Position numbers and translations under genes: made by a program. Under the pieces are notes generated by a model. That model saw only the letters and a list, made by a program, of their open reading frames with translations. It searched no databases and was not told the DNA's origin. Below, in pieces: positions 44,394 through 55,834 of a stretch of 64,000 nt of DNA. Every line of letters starts with the position of its first letter. The stretch's first letter is position 1. Source of the DNA: Phellopilus nigrolimitatus (taxonomy: Eukaryota > Basidiomycota > Agaricomycetes > Hymenochaetales > Hymenochaetaceae); the NCBI GenBank assembly GCA_021029095.1, contig JAJOHG010000006.1, forward strand, positions 1,178,001-1,242,000, written 5' to 3'.

Positions 44394-45780
44394 CTACACG
44401 GGTAAGGGCATGGACACAGGGCTTTTCTCGCGATCCGGTTCATCGCGGTATTTCGAGACGGTGGGTGAGGGGATAAGCGTGGGGTCGCTGGCATTGTCTG
44501 CGACGAGAGCGCACGCGCTCTCGGAATTGTCTTTCTCCTCCTCGAGCGTTGTGTCATTGGTACCGCCCATTCCGCGGAAGCGCGCGAGCCAGCCGACCGG
44601 ACGGATGCTCGACGCGTCGGACGGGCGGCGCGTGTGCTTCCAGAACGGACGCGGGAAGAGCTTGTGCTGTCCGTAGGCGAATAGCGGTCTGTCACGGAAG
44701 TCAATACGAGAAAGGAGTTGTGAGTATGAGTCCAGAAATGGGCGAAGAAAGCATGAGCAGATGGCTCACGTCACTGCAATTGACACGGCTATTATCACTA
44801 TGGTGGAGATCGGAGGTTTGTATCCGACGCTCAAAACGTCCTGAGTTTAAGACAAGCATCAGTACATTTCGGAGGGAAACCCGGATGTATATGCATGCGT
44901 GCATACCACAAGATGGCTTGAATTCCTGTCGAAGAGGAAGCGAAGACCAGTGGACATGCCGGCCTGTTTGTTAACCAAAAGGTCGACGCCGAGGCCGACG
45001 AGGAAGGAGCCTGCGGAGGCGCTGCCAATAATCTGCGAGTAGAATGGTAAACAGGTTTACCTCACAAGGCGTTTCCAATACTATATACTTACGACACCGC
45101 CGCGCTCCCTGAAGACCACCGACAATAGACCCACACCCCCAAACACCGCGCAAACCAGCCAGTTACCGATGAAGCTCGGCACAAGCAAGCCGGCACGGAA
45201 GAGTATGATGCGTATGCCGAGCGACAAGCCGCCCGTCGCGCCGAGCGTGGCCGAGCCGACGCCGTAGTCGGTCACCATGAACCCAACGAAGAAGCCGATG
45301 GCGAACAGAATCGCGGTGATGCCAAAGACGGCAACGTCCGGGATGCCGGATCCGCTGACGGAGTTGACGATGCACGCCCATACTAAGAAGAAAACACGAA
45401 ATATAAGTCGGCTAGAGATCAGTGAGCACCTACACTGGAGGAAAACATACTGGCAACAGCTAGTCCAAGTCCAAGGCCTATGCCGCTGGTAAAGCGCCCA
45501 GTGCGTACACCCACAGTCATGAGTGGAACGCCTAGTGCGAAGACCACGGCTATCCAGAGAATAGCGGAAATGTTGAACCCGTTGCCTGCGCCATCGCTAG
45601 CCGAGCCCTGAACGACTTGCTGCTGCGTATCTGGGTCAAGGATTTGTGCCGTCCCATTGGAGTCGGAAGTCAAGTAGGAAGTGCCGTTGTTGTTGGTCGG
45701 AGTTGGGCTCGCCTTCGCAGACCGCGGAGAGGAGACATAGAGAAAAACATATCAGGAATAGGGAAGAGCGTAAAGCCATC
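44394..45780 (-). CDS. DUF4203/TMEM198-like multi-pass membrane protein
   Basis: The ATG at 45780 opens a classic signal peptide (MALRSSLFLICFSLCLLSAV). A short ectodomain with N-glycosylation sites (NGTS, NGT) follows but in a different frame (see findings). Then about seven membrane segments: ISAILWIAVVFALGVPLMTV, FTSGIGLGLGLAVA, VAVFGITAILFAIGFFVGFM, SATLGATGGLSLGIRIILF, NWLVCAVFGGVGLLSVVF and GSASAGSFLVGLGVDLLV, over at least three introns. The hydrophilic tail carries FGQHKLFPRPFWKHTR-like sequence and an acidic stretch, ending at 44394. The seven-helix arrangement after a signal peptide matches fungal DUF4203 proteins, related to TMEM198; function in fungi is unknown. Exon boundaries of the C-terminal part are approximate. 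Confidence 0.75.
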
Positions 45781-46269
45781 AGCAAAGCAGATGACCCTCG
45801 TAGGAGACGCCAATGCAGTCAAGCACGGCCGGAGGATAAAGGAATGTCGAGGGTAAGGAGAGACAAGTAACAAATGTCAAGTTCGAGATGGGAGTAAGAA
45901 AGAAAGAAAGAAAACTGCGGACAATCTAACGCGTCGCGTTCGCGTAGCGGCGAAACACGAAGACCATAAGTATATTTTTGGCCCCGTTCCGTTTGGAACT
46001 CAAGTAGATGTTGATTACGCCACCGTCACCATCTCGGGTTACTATGCCGGCTTTCCGGTACTATCCACTTCACTAAGAACCTACCGACGCAACATATTTA
46101 CTTACGGTTGCAATTTGAGTACCTTGCCTTGCATAATGATGGCGGAATTTGCATCTCTAATGAATGGCTAGCCGTCCAATGCACGCAAAAAAAAAGTCAA
46201 AAAGCATCTTCTATTGCACGCCCACGAGCGTGTTTCGCACTGGAAGGTAGAACATCAGAGCTCTAGCCT
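45781..46269. other. Intergenic region
   Basis: About 490 bases between the DUF4203 start and the ATP18 stop, both minus strand. A short AAAG microsatellite (45897-45912) and an A-run (46188-46196) are the only visible features. Confidence 0.5.
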
Positions 46270-46579
46270 CTAATGATGTGCCGCCTTCTCTTTCGCGATC
46301 TGTGCCGCGTAGGGGTTCTTGGGATCATTGGCGTAGGCATCCGCTGCGTAGCAAGGAAAGACGTCAGCATGGATTAGATGAGTAACATAATTGACGCACA
46401 TCGCACGGCCATGTCCTGCAGCGCGCCAACAAGGTAATAGGTGAGCGCAGTTGCGGCAACGAAGGGCGCCATGGGGCGTGCAACCTGAAAGAGAACCAAC
46501 CACCGTCAGTAAGTCAAATACACAGATGGCGAAAGCGACGTACAGGAGTTGGCCACTTGCGAAGTCCGAGGAATGCCAT
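46270..46579 (-). CDS. ATP18: ATP synthase subunit j (Atp18), 64 aa
   Basis: Three exons. The first begins at ATG 46579 with MAFLGLRKWPTP. The second, after an acceptor ending TTTCAG, gives VARPMAPFVAATALTYYLVG, a single membrane helix. The third encodes the hydrophilic tail SDAYANDPKNPYAAQIAKEK ending KAAHH at 46270. This is subunit j (i/j) of the mitochondrial F1Fo ATP synthase, an inner-membrane protein at the dimer interface. The length and the LRKWPTP start are typical. It is too short and too split for single-frame detection. Confidence 0.9.
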
Positions 46580-46972
46580 CACGGAAGTCTGGAGGGCATC
46601 GCTATCAGCGTGTCTTCAATTACCGGATATCGAATGTTGCTCACTGTGTAGCTCGGGGATGTGAGCGACGATGGGGGTGTTTAAGCGCACGACGATGACA
46701 AGCGTGCCGTCTTACAGCGTGAGAACATATTTTGTCGGGCGATTCCGGCTTACGTCAATATTGTCAGCCGCGGCCACAATTATTCTTGTGGCTCGTCTAA
46801 ACAAGGTCAAAAACCAGGCCTGATACTATTAGAGGATCAAATATATTGCGCAGGTATATTTAACATATGAAAGCTTCGGAACACAAGAGAACAAGGGCAG
46901 CAACGCGAAAGTAGTAAGGGTTGGCATAAACTATAAAAGAGAATAAAGAAAGGAGAACTCAAACAAGATCCT

Positions 46973-48105
46973 TCACCACTGTGGCCAACGTCCAAGGCTG
47001 TCATTATAAACCGGGTAGCCTGTCTCAAACGGCGGCGCAAAGAAGTCGGCGCTGGTGTTCAATGCCATACTCTGCCCCGCTGCGAAATTTTCTAACTGTA
47101 TCATGCCGAGATCAGGGAGCGTAGGTAGAGTTATGTTCCATGGTGGCTGCTGCTGAATCGGCGGCTGGCTTTCAGAAGGGTATGGCATTACGCCCGCGCA
47201 TGTTGCGGCACTCGCAAATGCAGGGTACTCGTGCGCGGAGGGGAGTGCGTAAGCATCATGCGTAAAGGGTAACCAAGATGATGAGCTGCCCTGCGCGAAT
47301 CCTAGAGCTTGCGAGGGTGGCGCAGGCACAGGGTAAATATGAGGGATTACCTGCGGAAGGTGGTGCTGCGCCGACAGCTCCATCATCCCCATGCTCTGCT
47401 GTGCGAGTAAGTCGGACTCTACATTGGAAGCGAAGAAGTCAAAGGGTCCGGGAGTGTATGCAGGCAGCTCGGATGGAATGGAGGGGAAGGCAATTGAGGA
47501 AGGAGACGAAAACACGCTACTGGAGTCGCTGAGCGGAGACGTCGAGGATGCAGGCACGCGGGAGTTCTCGGCCACGGAGGACGCGTGGAGGATGACTTCG
47601 AGCTGGTCGAGCTCCTCGTGGACAATTTTCTTCGAATTCCCCATGGATCTAGCGTACGGCTTTCTCCCCCTGCGAAAGTGGCCATGAACTTGCTTCTCGT
47701 GGTGGATGAGCGCGGACAGGCTGCCGAAGCTTTTGTTTGCACAACCAAGTGTGCAAGGGTGTGGCGTCAATTTCAGGCTTCAGATAATTGAAGAAATGTT
47801 TAGCGTTGATTGTTAGGTACACAAAATTTGACTCACTGGGTAGCGATTATATGATCTTTCATGTTACCATTTTGGTGCGTCCTGTAATTTGCAATCAGCG
47901 TAATTGCACTTATTCTTTCTGGAGATATGCGACTATGATTAGCTTTCAAAGTAGTGGGATGTATGCCATGAACTGAGGGGACATACGGAGGATTGGGCCC
48001 ATGAATAAGTAAATGACGGGAGAGGTCGTACGAGCGCGTGAAGAGCCGTCCGCATTTGATGCAGACAAAAGGACTGACAGAGGACTGATTGGCAGAGCGA
48101 GGCAT
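46973..48105 (-). CDS. C2H2 zinc-finger transcription-factor-like protein
   Basis: Two exons. Exon 1 (ATG 48105) encodes a finger FVCIKCGRLFTRSYDLSRH followed by LLIHG (C-x2-C-x12-H-x3-H). After an intron of about 210 nt (near 47986 to 47773), exon 2 continues with a second, looser finger (PCTLGCANKSFGSLSALIHH then EKQVHG), an RRGRK basic stretch and ~200 residues rich in Ser, Pro and aromatic residues with no domain, like an activation region. It probably binds DNA as a small two-finger regulator; targets are unknown. A TATA box lies about 130 bases upstream. Confidence 0.8.
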
Positions 48106-48530
48106 GGTGGCTGGAAGTGTCGGTGCGAACGTGAATACGAGTCTTTCTGCGGGAGGAAGAGCTGTATGATCGGTGCTGGCTGCGAACGGGTGATGGTGGG
48201 TGGGTTCTTCCAGCAGCCCTCAGAGTGAGCCATTTTTATAGCGGCTCGGGTAATAGCTGGTGAATGAGTGAGCAGAGGACTTGATTGCTTTTTTACAGGT
48301 CAAGAAAGGGAGCGTCGCGCATTCTCATTGGTTAGGGCCTGGTCATCGCTTTGGTAACACACAAAGAGAGTGAAAGATGCCGTTGTGGCTGCCGCGCGTG
48401 GGCCTCCAAATTGCTTAGCTTAGAGGTTCGGAAGAAAAGCCAGAAGGTTCGATACGCAGCCTGGGAACATTCTAAAAGTTTGCATTTTTTACGATGGTAC
48501 CATCAAAACACGACAAAGAACGCTTATTGC
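48106..48530. other. Intergenic region, promoter of the C2H2 gene
   Basis: About 425 bases between the C2H2 start and the DLD1 stop, both minus strand. Apart from the TATA box I see no gene or repeat. Confidence 0.5.
48232..48241 (-). promoter_or_regulatory. TATA box of the C2H2 gene
   Basis: TATAAAAATGG on the minus strand about 130 bases before the ATG at 48105, at a position suitable for a core promoter. It is one of two clear TATA boxes in the window, which fits a regulated gene. Confidence 0.55.
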
Positions 48531-51172
48531 CTAGTGTATATTTTTCTTCGCCTCGACGGACTTGTCAGGGTAGAGCTACAGGCGAGGCAAGCCACTCGTC
48601 AGCACTTAGACCGTCCGAATGAAACGAGGTCCTGTGTAAAATTCTGCATACCTTCCCTGGGTTCATGATATGATTCGGATCAACCGCAGCTTTTACACGC
48701 CTCATGAGGTCCACAGTGCCCGCACCGAGCTCATCGGTCAGATATTCTTTCTTACCCACGCCAACACCATGCTCTCCCGTACCTAAGCCACATCCAACGA
48801 TGAATACAATCGATGAAAGAACAAGTGAACAGTGGCTTACATGTACCGTCTAGCGCAATGGCGCGATGCACAAGCCGATGGACGCATTCGCTAACTTTCT
48901 GAAGCTCAGCATCGTCATGGAAGAGGATCAGGGCGTGAAAGTTGCCTAGACGGGGTTGACTCTGCGTTAGATGAGCTCGAAGAGAGAAAAGCTCCTGCGA
49001 ACCATCGCCGACATGGCCGACCACGCCTGCCTTCAGACCAGACTCGGTGATGTCTTTTTTCGTCTCCTGCACGAGCTGAGGAAGTTTCGACACGGGGACA
49101 CTGGGAATCGTTGAGTTCAAGCACATTTTTTTCCTACGAAGAGAAAAGTAAAAGCACCCACCATACATCCGTCGTCCACGCTCTGCTTTCCGGGTCCGAT
49201 GCAATCACTGACATAAGCGCGTACTTGCGCGCCTCCCACAGCGCAGCCGCTTCATCATCCGTCGCAGCATACTGGAACATTGAACTGCCATGCCGCTTCA
49301 CGATTGCTTGTACGAGCTTCGCCGTCGCCTTGATAGCGTCATTGGAGCCTTGAATCTTGAAGAAAAGCGAGTCGTAGACAGGGTACGTCCGATCGACAGT
49401 CCCGGACGTGTTGATTGTCGAAATCGCTATTATACGATGAAGAGTTTGAGCGTAGATCCGCAGTTATCCAAGAGGTAGAGGAATCTAACGCACTATAGTC
49501 GTCAACTAGTTCAACACATTCTAAAAAAAAGATCTCAGCGATGACCTTGCGGATATGTCGAGATACTAACGGATGAAAGCTCCATAGGGCGAAGATAAAA
49601 TTTCTTGCACCGCCTTTACAGCGTGCTGGACATCGGGGAACTGAGCAATCGCAACTTTGGTTGGGAGCAGGGGAGCAAGCCTTAGAGTAGCTTTACATGG
49701 TGAATTGTCATTAGAACACGATAAATGAGGAAAATGCGAGAAGATATTGTACCTTCTGTAACTATACCCAATGTACCTTCTGCACCAATAAAGAGCTTGG
49801 TAGTGTCAAATCCAGCCGAGGACTTGCGTGCTCTTCTCCTCGTCTTGATGATCTCACCATTGGGTAGGACAACTGTCTTCCGGCGCCAGTCGGTTATAAA
49901 AGTTAAGACAATAGAATTAATTTATGCGCCCACAATGTTGAGAAACCATTCAGCCTTCGCGGTTCCGTACCGCACGGCGTTAGCTATGCATGCGATAAAT
50001 ACTCGAAGCCATGTAGTAAATCCAAAAACTCAACTGCCTGAGCATCCGGTGCCAATCATCCCACCAATGGTCTGCAAAACAGTAATTTATTAGAGCAGTT
50101 TTCATGCTTAGGCACAGTTGAGTTCATACAGCACCAGGCCCAGGGTCAAGCTGAAATGAATTAAAGTTAGAAATACACTACTTAGCTGAACTGAATTGTA
50201 AACTAGACTTACGGGAAAAAATAAGGGGATACCTTTCTCCTTCAGTGTCCCATTGATGTCTTCCCAGCGTGCTCCGGCTTGACAGACAAGGTCAGCGTCG
50301 TCCACTATATTAATGCAGGTGTCAATGTTTAGTAGCAAGAATAGCTATCCGATAAACTTACCGTCGATTCGAATGATCTTGTTCATTCCATCAAGATCTA
50401 TGCATATCGAGCCTGTAGGATTCTAGACGTTGCATTCAATAATTGGCCAAGCTGGTATAAGATACTACGGAGTTACTGAACGCTTACCCCGCTAAAGTGT
50501 CCTTCCAGGCTCGTACCGCCGCCATATGGCGTCACGGGAATGCGATATTTGTTCGCGATTTTTACTATCGCGCTCACCTCCTCTGTGCTTTTCGGACGCA
50601 CAACAACGGAATGAGGGGTGGTCGGATGGTAGCTCGCTTCGGAGAAGCCGTACGTGCGCAACAAGGCAGGATCCTAAGCGCAAAGGATTGTTTCGGTTAA
50701 AATCAGAGGAACCCGTTGTAAACACCAAAGATCAAATATCTTGAAGCAGAATAGGAAACGATTCGGACACGAACCGTGTTAACCGCGCCCTCTCCAGGCA
50801 GTACCACCTTCAACTCGGCGATTGCAGCCTCGATATCCTCGTGCGAGCCGTATGTCACGTCTTGCCAGGTGCTCGGCCCGGTCCTCCTTTCGCTTCATTC
50901 GCACGAGAGCCCGCAGTGCGACGCGTCCACTCGGAGACGGAGTATCCGAATACGGCGCTGAAGAATGCGATGGAGGCGAGAAGACCGTAGGCAACGCGTC
51001 CCGAGCCTTGCGAAACACTACTGGTAACGCTGGGGTTTGACGAAGAAGCAAAGCGCGGGCGCGATAGCGAGGATTGATTGAGTGCGGTACGACGCCAGCT
51101 TGTGCTCGAAGGTCGAGCTGGTAGATAGCTGAGTTTTGATGATGAGCCTGAGCGAGAATACAATCGCAACAT
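48531..51172 (-). CDS. DLD1: D-lactate dehydrogenase (cytochrome), FAD-linked
   Basis: Many short exons. The ATG at 51172 begins an Arg/Ser-rich presequence ([20 protein letters not shown]), with a membrane helix near residue 60 ([20 protein letters not shown]), as in inner-membrane D-LDH. The FAD-binding PP-loop follows: [50 protein letters not shown], then [32 protein letters not shown] and [13 protein letters not shown]. The last coding exon joins over an intron to [14 protein letters not shown], stop 48531. The C-terminal [22 protein letters not shown] segment is typical of the FAD-linked oxidase C domain. The enzyme oxidises D-lactate and passes electrons to cytochrome c. Internal exon boundaries are only partly resolved. 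Confidence 0.92.
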
Positions 51173-51698
51173 GGCGTGTATGTAATGGTTAACATCGACA
51201 TCATGCTCTGCGACGACGCCGACTAGTACCGTTTCCGGCTCTTACCGCGCGGTCTAGACTCGAGTCCGAGCTCGAACAGGATTTTCCATATAGAACGACT
51301 GGAAGAGCCACATCTACATGTACTGGAATCTGAATTATACAGGTTTAAGTGTGGTAACGATTTAGCAGCAGATTATTTGGACTCGTCCCATTTGCACGCA
51401 GAAATCTACAAAGTATAGCTTTACATGATGATCAACTCCGATCAATCCCCAGATCAAGTCACGCAAAGTACAGTTTCAAAGCTTCAAATGTATGGTAGAA
51501 AGTAAGTGTCCACTGACGGCGAAATCTTAGGAATTGTTATCAGTATTCTCAGTGCAGGAGAGCAAAGCGCAAGTTGCATACAGTTGGGGTTTTCCCCCCA
51601 GAAACCTCCAACTTCAGTTACATTTTGTTCAAGTCTGGTCTAGTTTTGCCTCTCCTAGCGGGTCGATATTTTTGAGAGCAACTAGGATCCCGACGATC

Positions 51699-51740
<42 letters not shown>

Positions 51741-52193
51741 TATCTAACCCTCTATACTTAGAGACAAGTTATTCAAATCCCCAAATGCCCTACGTGAAGG
51801 CACCGTACGGAGGGTCGGCAGCACGATCAATTTGCACGATATCGACTTCAGGAGGATGGTGGCGCCAGCCTCCGGTGGAGGGAGAGAGAACTAGACATCG
51901 GGCTACTCATTTCAATGTAGTCCTGCGACCTGGTCGACACAAAAAGTAAGTAAACAAAAAGAAAACTCAGTCAGATAATTTATTCACCTTTCAAGATGCA
52001 TCCTGGTACGCGGACATGAAGGAAACGCAAGACAAGACGTAGATTTTTATAGCTTTTTCGCTGTTGTGTCCGTTTCGTCGAATCTTTCACCGTTATGAGG
52101 GAAAAGGTAGAAGAGAAGCTCGAACTTGCTCGGTGACTCACGATAAGTTAGAGACTTCTGTTGTACTGTCACGTTTCGCGCCGACATGAAAGA
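51173..52193. other. Intergenic region without a supported gene
   Basis: About 1 kb between the DLD1 start and the BMT2 stop, both minus strand. It holds the GAC microsatellite and presumably the DLD1 promoter. No frame here shows a domain. Confidence 0.5.
51700..51741. repeat. (GAC)n microsatellite
   Basis: About 42 bp of CGA/GAC trinucleotide repeat. It codes a poly-Arg run in one frame, but there is no gene around it. Confidence 0.95.
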
Positions 52194-53415
52194 TCAAAAA
52201 AGAATACAAAAGTTGTTTCGCTTGCCCTCGCGCAGCACGACCTTCTTGTCGAAGCGCGCAGGGTCAGCGTCGCCCGGGCCCGCGTTCCCCGAGCCCGAGC
52301 TCTTTTCGCACTGAGCCGGCATTCGCTTCGTGAAAAGCCAATACGCCATCTTCCCGCCTTCTTTCCAGCGCTCCCGCGTCTTGTCAAAGCCGAGGGCGTG
52401 CATGAGGCCCGCAAGGTGCTCAAAGGTGAGGTACCGCGAATTCGAGACGCAGGGAAGGGGAAGCTAAGTAATGCAAAAAAAAAAGCACGGAGCGAGAGAA
52501 GATCCGAAGTCGGATGGTGGATTTCGGAAAGAGATTAGAATGACGGTGAAAAGTATTCCAGAGAGAAACACATACGGCGAGGAAGAGGAAACCGCCATCG
52601 TGCAGCATGTTGTGCGCGTACCGTAACATTCTGCCTATATTCGACAAATGCACCGCAGGAATACAGAAAATCAGCAAGCGCGTTCGGGGAAAAAGGCAAG
52701 CATACAGAGAAATCCAACGGAGGGAGAGCGCAGACTCAGATGCTCACCTCGGTCGTGCGGCTCGGGGACGAAGTTCACAACGAGGCTCAAGCTGACGGCG
52801 TCCCACGCATTTGCGTTCGTCGTTTGGTCCATCTGCAGGAAGTCCTGCTCCTCTATGCGCGGGTGCCGCGACCGCAGGTCGATCGGATGCGTGTCTACCC
52901 ATGCGCTGCACGACGCGTAGTTGTCCGGTACGAGCGCACCAACCTCGAGGAGCCTGCCGGTACGCAGCGTCCACGGTAATTAGCGCTTCAGAGTAGAGTA
53001 TCTGGGGAAACATTGCGCACCTCATCTTGTTCTTTCCCTTCTCTTTCCTTTTCACGATCTCCTCCTGCACACGCAGCTCCTTCAGCCACCCGATAAACAC
53101 CTTCTCGCTCCCCCCACCGCGGTCTGCGCCCTGGCCGACGCTCGACATGCGCTGGTACGCCGCCAGGCCGCCCATCGAGGCGATCTCGCCGTCGACGGCC
53201 TTCAGCGCTCTTGCATTCTCCGCCGACTCAGCGGCCTTCTCGAGTTGCGCGCGCCGCTTGAGAAGTACGTGGAAGCGGCGTATGAGGCGCGCGGATGCGC
53301 GTGGATTCGCTGAGCTGCTTGCGCTTGCGCCTGTAGAGGAGAGCTTGCCGCCGAACGATGTGGAGGGAGAGGGGACTGTGACAGGTGCCTTGCGTTTGCG
53401 CAATTTGATTTTCAT
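52194..53415 (-). CDS. BMT2: 25S rRNA adenine-N1 methyltransferase Bmt2
   Basis: The ATG at 53415 starts a basic N terminus (MKIKLRKRKAP). Helical residues follow (FHVLLKRRAQLEKA, IASMGGLAAYQRMS). After splicing comes the SAM-binding core of the Bmt2 family: LLEVGALVPDNYASCSAWVD, THPIDLRSRHPRIEEQDFLQ and VSLSLVVNFVP, then RMLRYAHNMLHDGGFLFLAV and YLTFEHLAGLMHALGF. At least four exons; the last ends at 52194. Bmt2 is a nucleolar enzyme that methylates a 25S rRNA adenine (m1A) during large-subunit maturation. Motifs and order are intact, so it looks functional. Confidence 0.93.
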
Positions 53416-53842
53416 AGTCCAATGAAAATGAACAAGCTTGCGATCTTGCCTCACTGCGTCGAGGACACACGAGCGTCGGGAATTGCTCACTTCGAAAAGC
53501 ACATGAATGGTCATTATGTAATCGTTTCCGATTCTTCAAATTTCAGAGCCAGTGTAAAGAGAGAGAAAGTACACCTATATGACAGTACTCGAGAGCTCCA
53601 GAAAACCAAAGACAGCAACAGGAAATAAGAAAGGGGAATGTCCATTCGAAAAGAAAGAGGAAGGGAAGGACAACACGTTCATCTGGACTGATTCAATGCG
53701 TTGGAAGCAAGGCGGCGAAAGAGAACAAAAGCCCAGGGCGTGACATCCATGTAACTGAACAAAAAAGATGACAGTTATGCGCACAAGAAAAGAGCCGGCT
53801 CTTCTTAGAAAGGCGATAGGACCGTGCATCCTCGGCCTTTGT

Positions 53843-54630
53843 TCACACAAAGCCGTTGCGCCCACCACGCTTCTCGTCGATTCTCTTGATACGCTCCTCC
53901 TCGACTCTCTGCGTATATGTTAAACAAATCAGAAAATAAACAGTAGCGAGAAAAATAAGCTAACCGTGTTAATCACGCAAAGCGTGGCGAGGAACAATAG
54001 GATGATGATCGCCATAAATCCGTATATGCTCGTGAATATGTTGTTCAGCGTGTAGTCCGCATGCTCTGTGATCGGGCCCACGCAGAAGTTGCCAGTCGCG
54101 TTGTTGGTTTGCTGGATGAACGTCTCGTTCGCGCAGAACTGTCCGCCGACGACTGCGAGGTCGGTCGAATTGAAGTATCCGCAGCACTTCAGCGTGTCCT
54201 GGACCGCAATCTGCGTGGTCTGGTCCAAAGCGGCGAAGACACCATGAAACTCGATACGCTCTTGCAGGGTGTAAAACCAAACGAAGCTCCCAATGACGAC
54301 GACGCCGATCGTGTCGAGAATGAGCATCCAGTTAAGGAACATGAGGCCCTTCGTGACGTGGTTCGGCTGAATGATCGCACCAATGGAAAGAGCCCAGGTG
54401 ACGAGGAGGACGATACCGAGCACGAGGCCGGCTGCGAAGAGTCAGACAAAATTGCCTTCGCAACGAAAAGAAGCTGCGAACGTACTAGTAAGGTCGGAAG
54501 GCGAGACGACCATATCACGCAGGAGGTTAGGCGCCCTCCACACGATCGAAATAACAAGCGTGAAGATACCGGCCGCGAGCAGGCATACGTCCACGAACGC
54601 CCAGCAACCCATAAGCTTCTTTGACGGCAT
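53843..54630 (-). CDS. Fungal tetraspanin
   Basis: Three exons: from ATG 54630 (MPSKKLMGCWAFVDVCLLAA), over an intron near 54432-54484 into the main exon, then a last exon from about 53907 to TGA 53843 (EEERIKRIDEKRGGRN). Four membrane helices are visible: CWAFVDVCLLAAGIFTLVIS, LGIVLLVTWALSIGAII, MLILDTIGVVVIGSFVWFYT and YGFMAIIILLFLATLCVIN. The large extracellular loop carries the tetraspanin hallmark KCCGYFNSTD plus other Cys residues for disulfides (GQFCANE, GNFCVGP) and glycosylation sites. Basidiomycete tetraspanins (PLS1, TSP2 types) act in membrane organisation; I cannot tell which type this is. Confidence 0.88.
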
Positions 54631-55562
54631 TTTGGGATCAATTCTCAATCTAAATTGCAGTCGTTACGCGTCAGACTCGCCGCGTCCCTTCGCTTGACCC
54701 GAGCTACGCACCTTGTGCAGTCAACAGACAGTAACGCGTGGTTCCTCTCAAAGAACTTTGTCCAGCAAGACCGGGCGAGAAAGGTGCGGCACGACGCAGC
54801 GATAAGGCCGGTGGTAACGAGAGATATTTGTCGGGTAGACGGTTTATGTGCGGTACAGCAAGTGGACAAGAAAGCGACAGAGTACGACGATCAACGTCAA
54901 AAGCCTGCGTCCGAAAACGAAAAGAAAGAGAACGAAGAGAAAACGAAAGGTCAGACCTGCTGGAGGAACGAAAGAGGTGGGAGGAAGGTGGGAGGAAAGA
55001 AAGGACCCGCCTGCAAGACGGGGGCGACTGCACCAGGCCCAGGGAACGGTAACTAAGTGTTGGCGTCACCACGGTCACAGAGCGGCTGATGAGTTGACAG
55101 CCGCAATGACTGTGGGACTCGATGCGAGCACGTCGGCTGCTCAGCAGCGGCGAACGATGAGCGGGGAAGACACAATGTTCAAGGAGACACGAAATAAAGA
55201 TTTCATTATGAAGTACAGACCGAGAGAGGCCAGCTCGTGCCCATATGCCGACCACATCCACCACACTGTGTTGCTAAGACTCATTGTTGTCTCTTCCCAT
55301 TTCGGGAAGGTCAAGACCCTTTACCGAAGTCGGCACGCCTCGGCAGCCGTCGGCCTCCTGCAGCGACTGCGGCCTTTCTGCATCACTTCGGAGCCGCTTG
55401 AGTGTCTCTTGTTTCCGCGGTAACTCAAGTATTGTACATTGTACCTTTTCCTTTGAAAAAAAAAAAAAAAAAACATCGCCCGCAGCTCAAGAAATTGGAT
55501 CGTTCCATAAAATTGGTCCCCGAGCATCACAGCAAGGGCCGTGCAGTGGCCGAGTACTAATT

Positions 55563-55834
55563 TACAGGTGGATGTAGAAAATCATGACGATCGACATGGA
55601 CATCCGAAAAAGGAAACACATCTCAGAGCCTCAGAAAGGGCACTTTCTGCTTCAAAAATTGCATGGGAGTACTTTAGAAGTACAGCAGATTGCGATTATG
55701 TGCGTAAATCACAAGTTACAAACGAATTTAATAACAAACTTAGCCCGAGCGACAGCTTGCCTACAGCACTTTTCAGCTTATTTCCTTTTTTGGATGTCCA
55801 TGTCGATCGTCATGACTTTCTACATCCACCTGTA
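55563..55834. mobile_element. MITE-like element, 272 bp, with 54-bp terminal inverted repeats
   Basis: The left arm 55563-55616 is the reverse complement of the right arm 55781-55834, with two mismatches over 54 bp and no gaps. The arms end TACAGGTGG ... CCACCTGTA, so removing the outer TA gives termini CAGG...CCTG flanked by TA, as for a Tc1/mariner-type insertion. The 164-bp middle has no coding capacity, though two frames cross it. Near-identical arms suggest a recent insertion or strong hairpin selection. Confidence 0.75.

Noticed and set aside
55456..55473. Run of 18 A as a possible retroposed poly-A tail
   Set aside because: No coding or reverse-transcribed gene body beside it and no target-site duplication; the nearby eIF2 gamma piece keeps its introns, so it is not a retrocopy.
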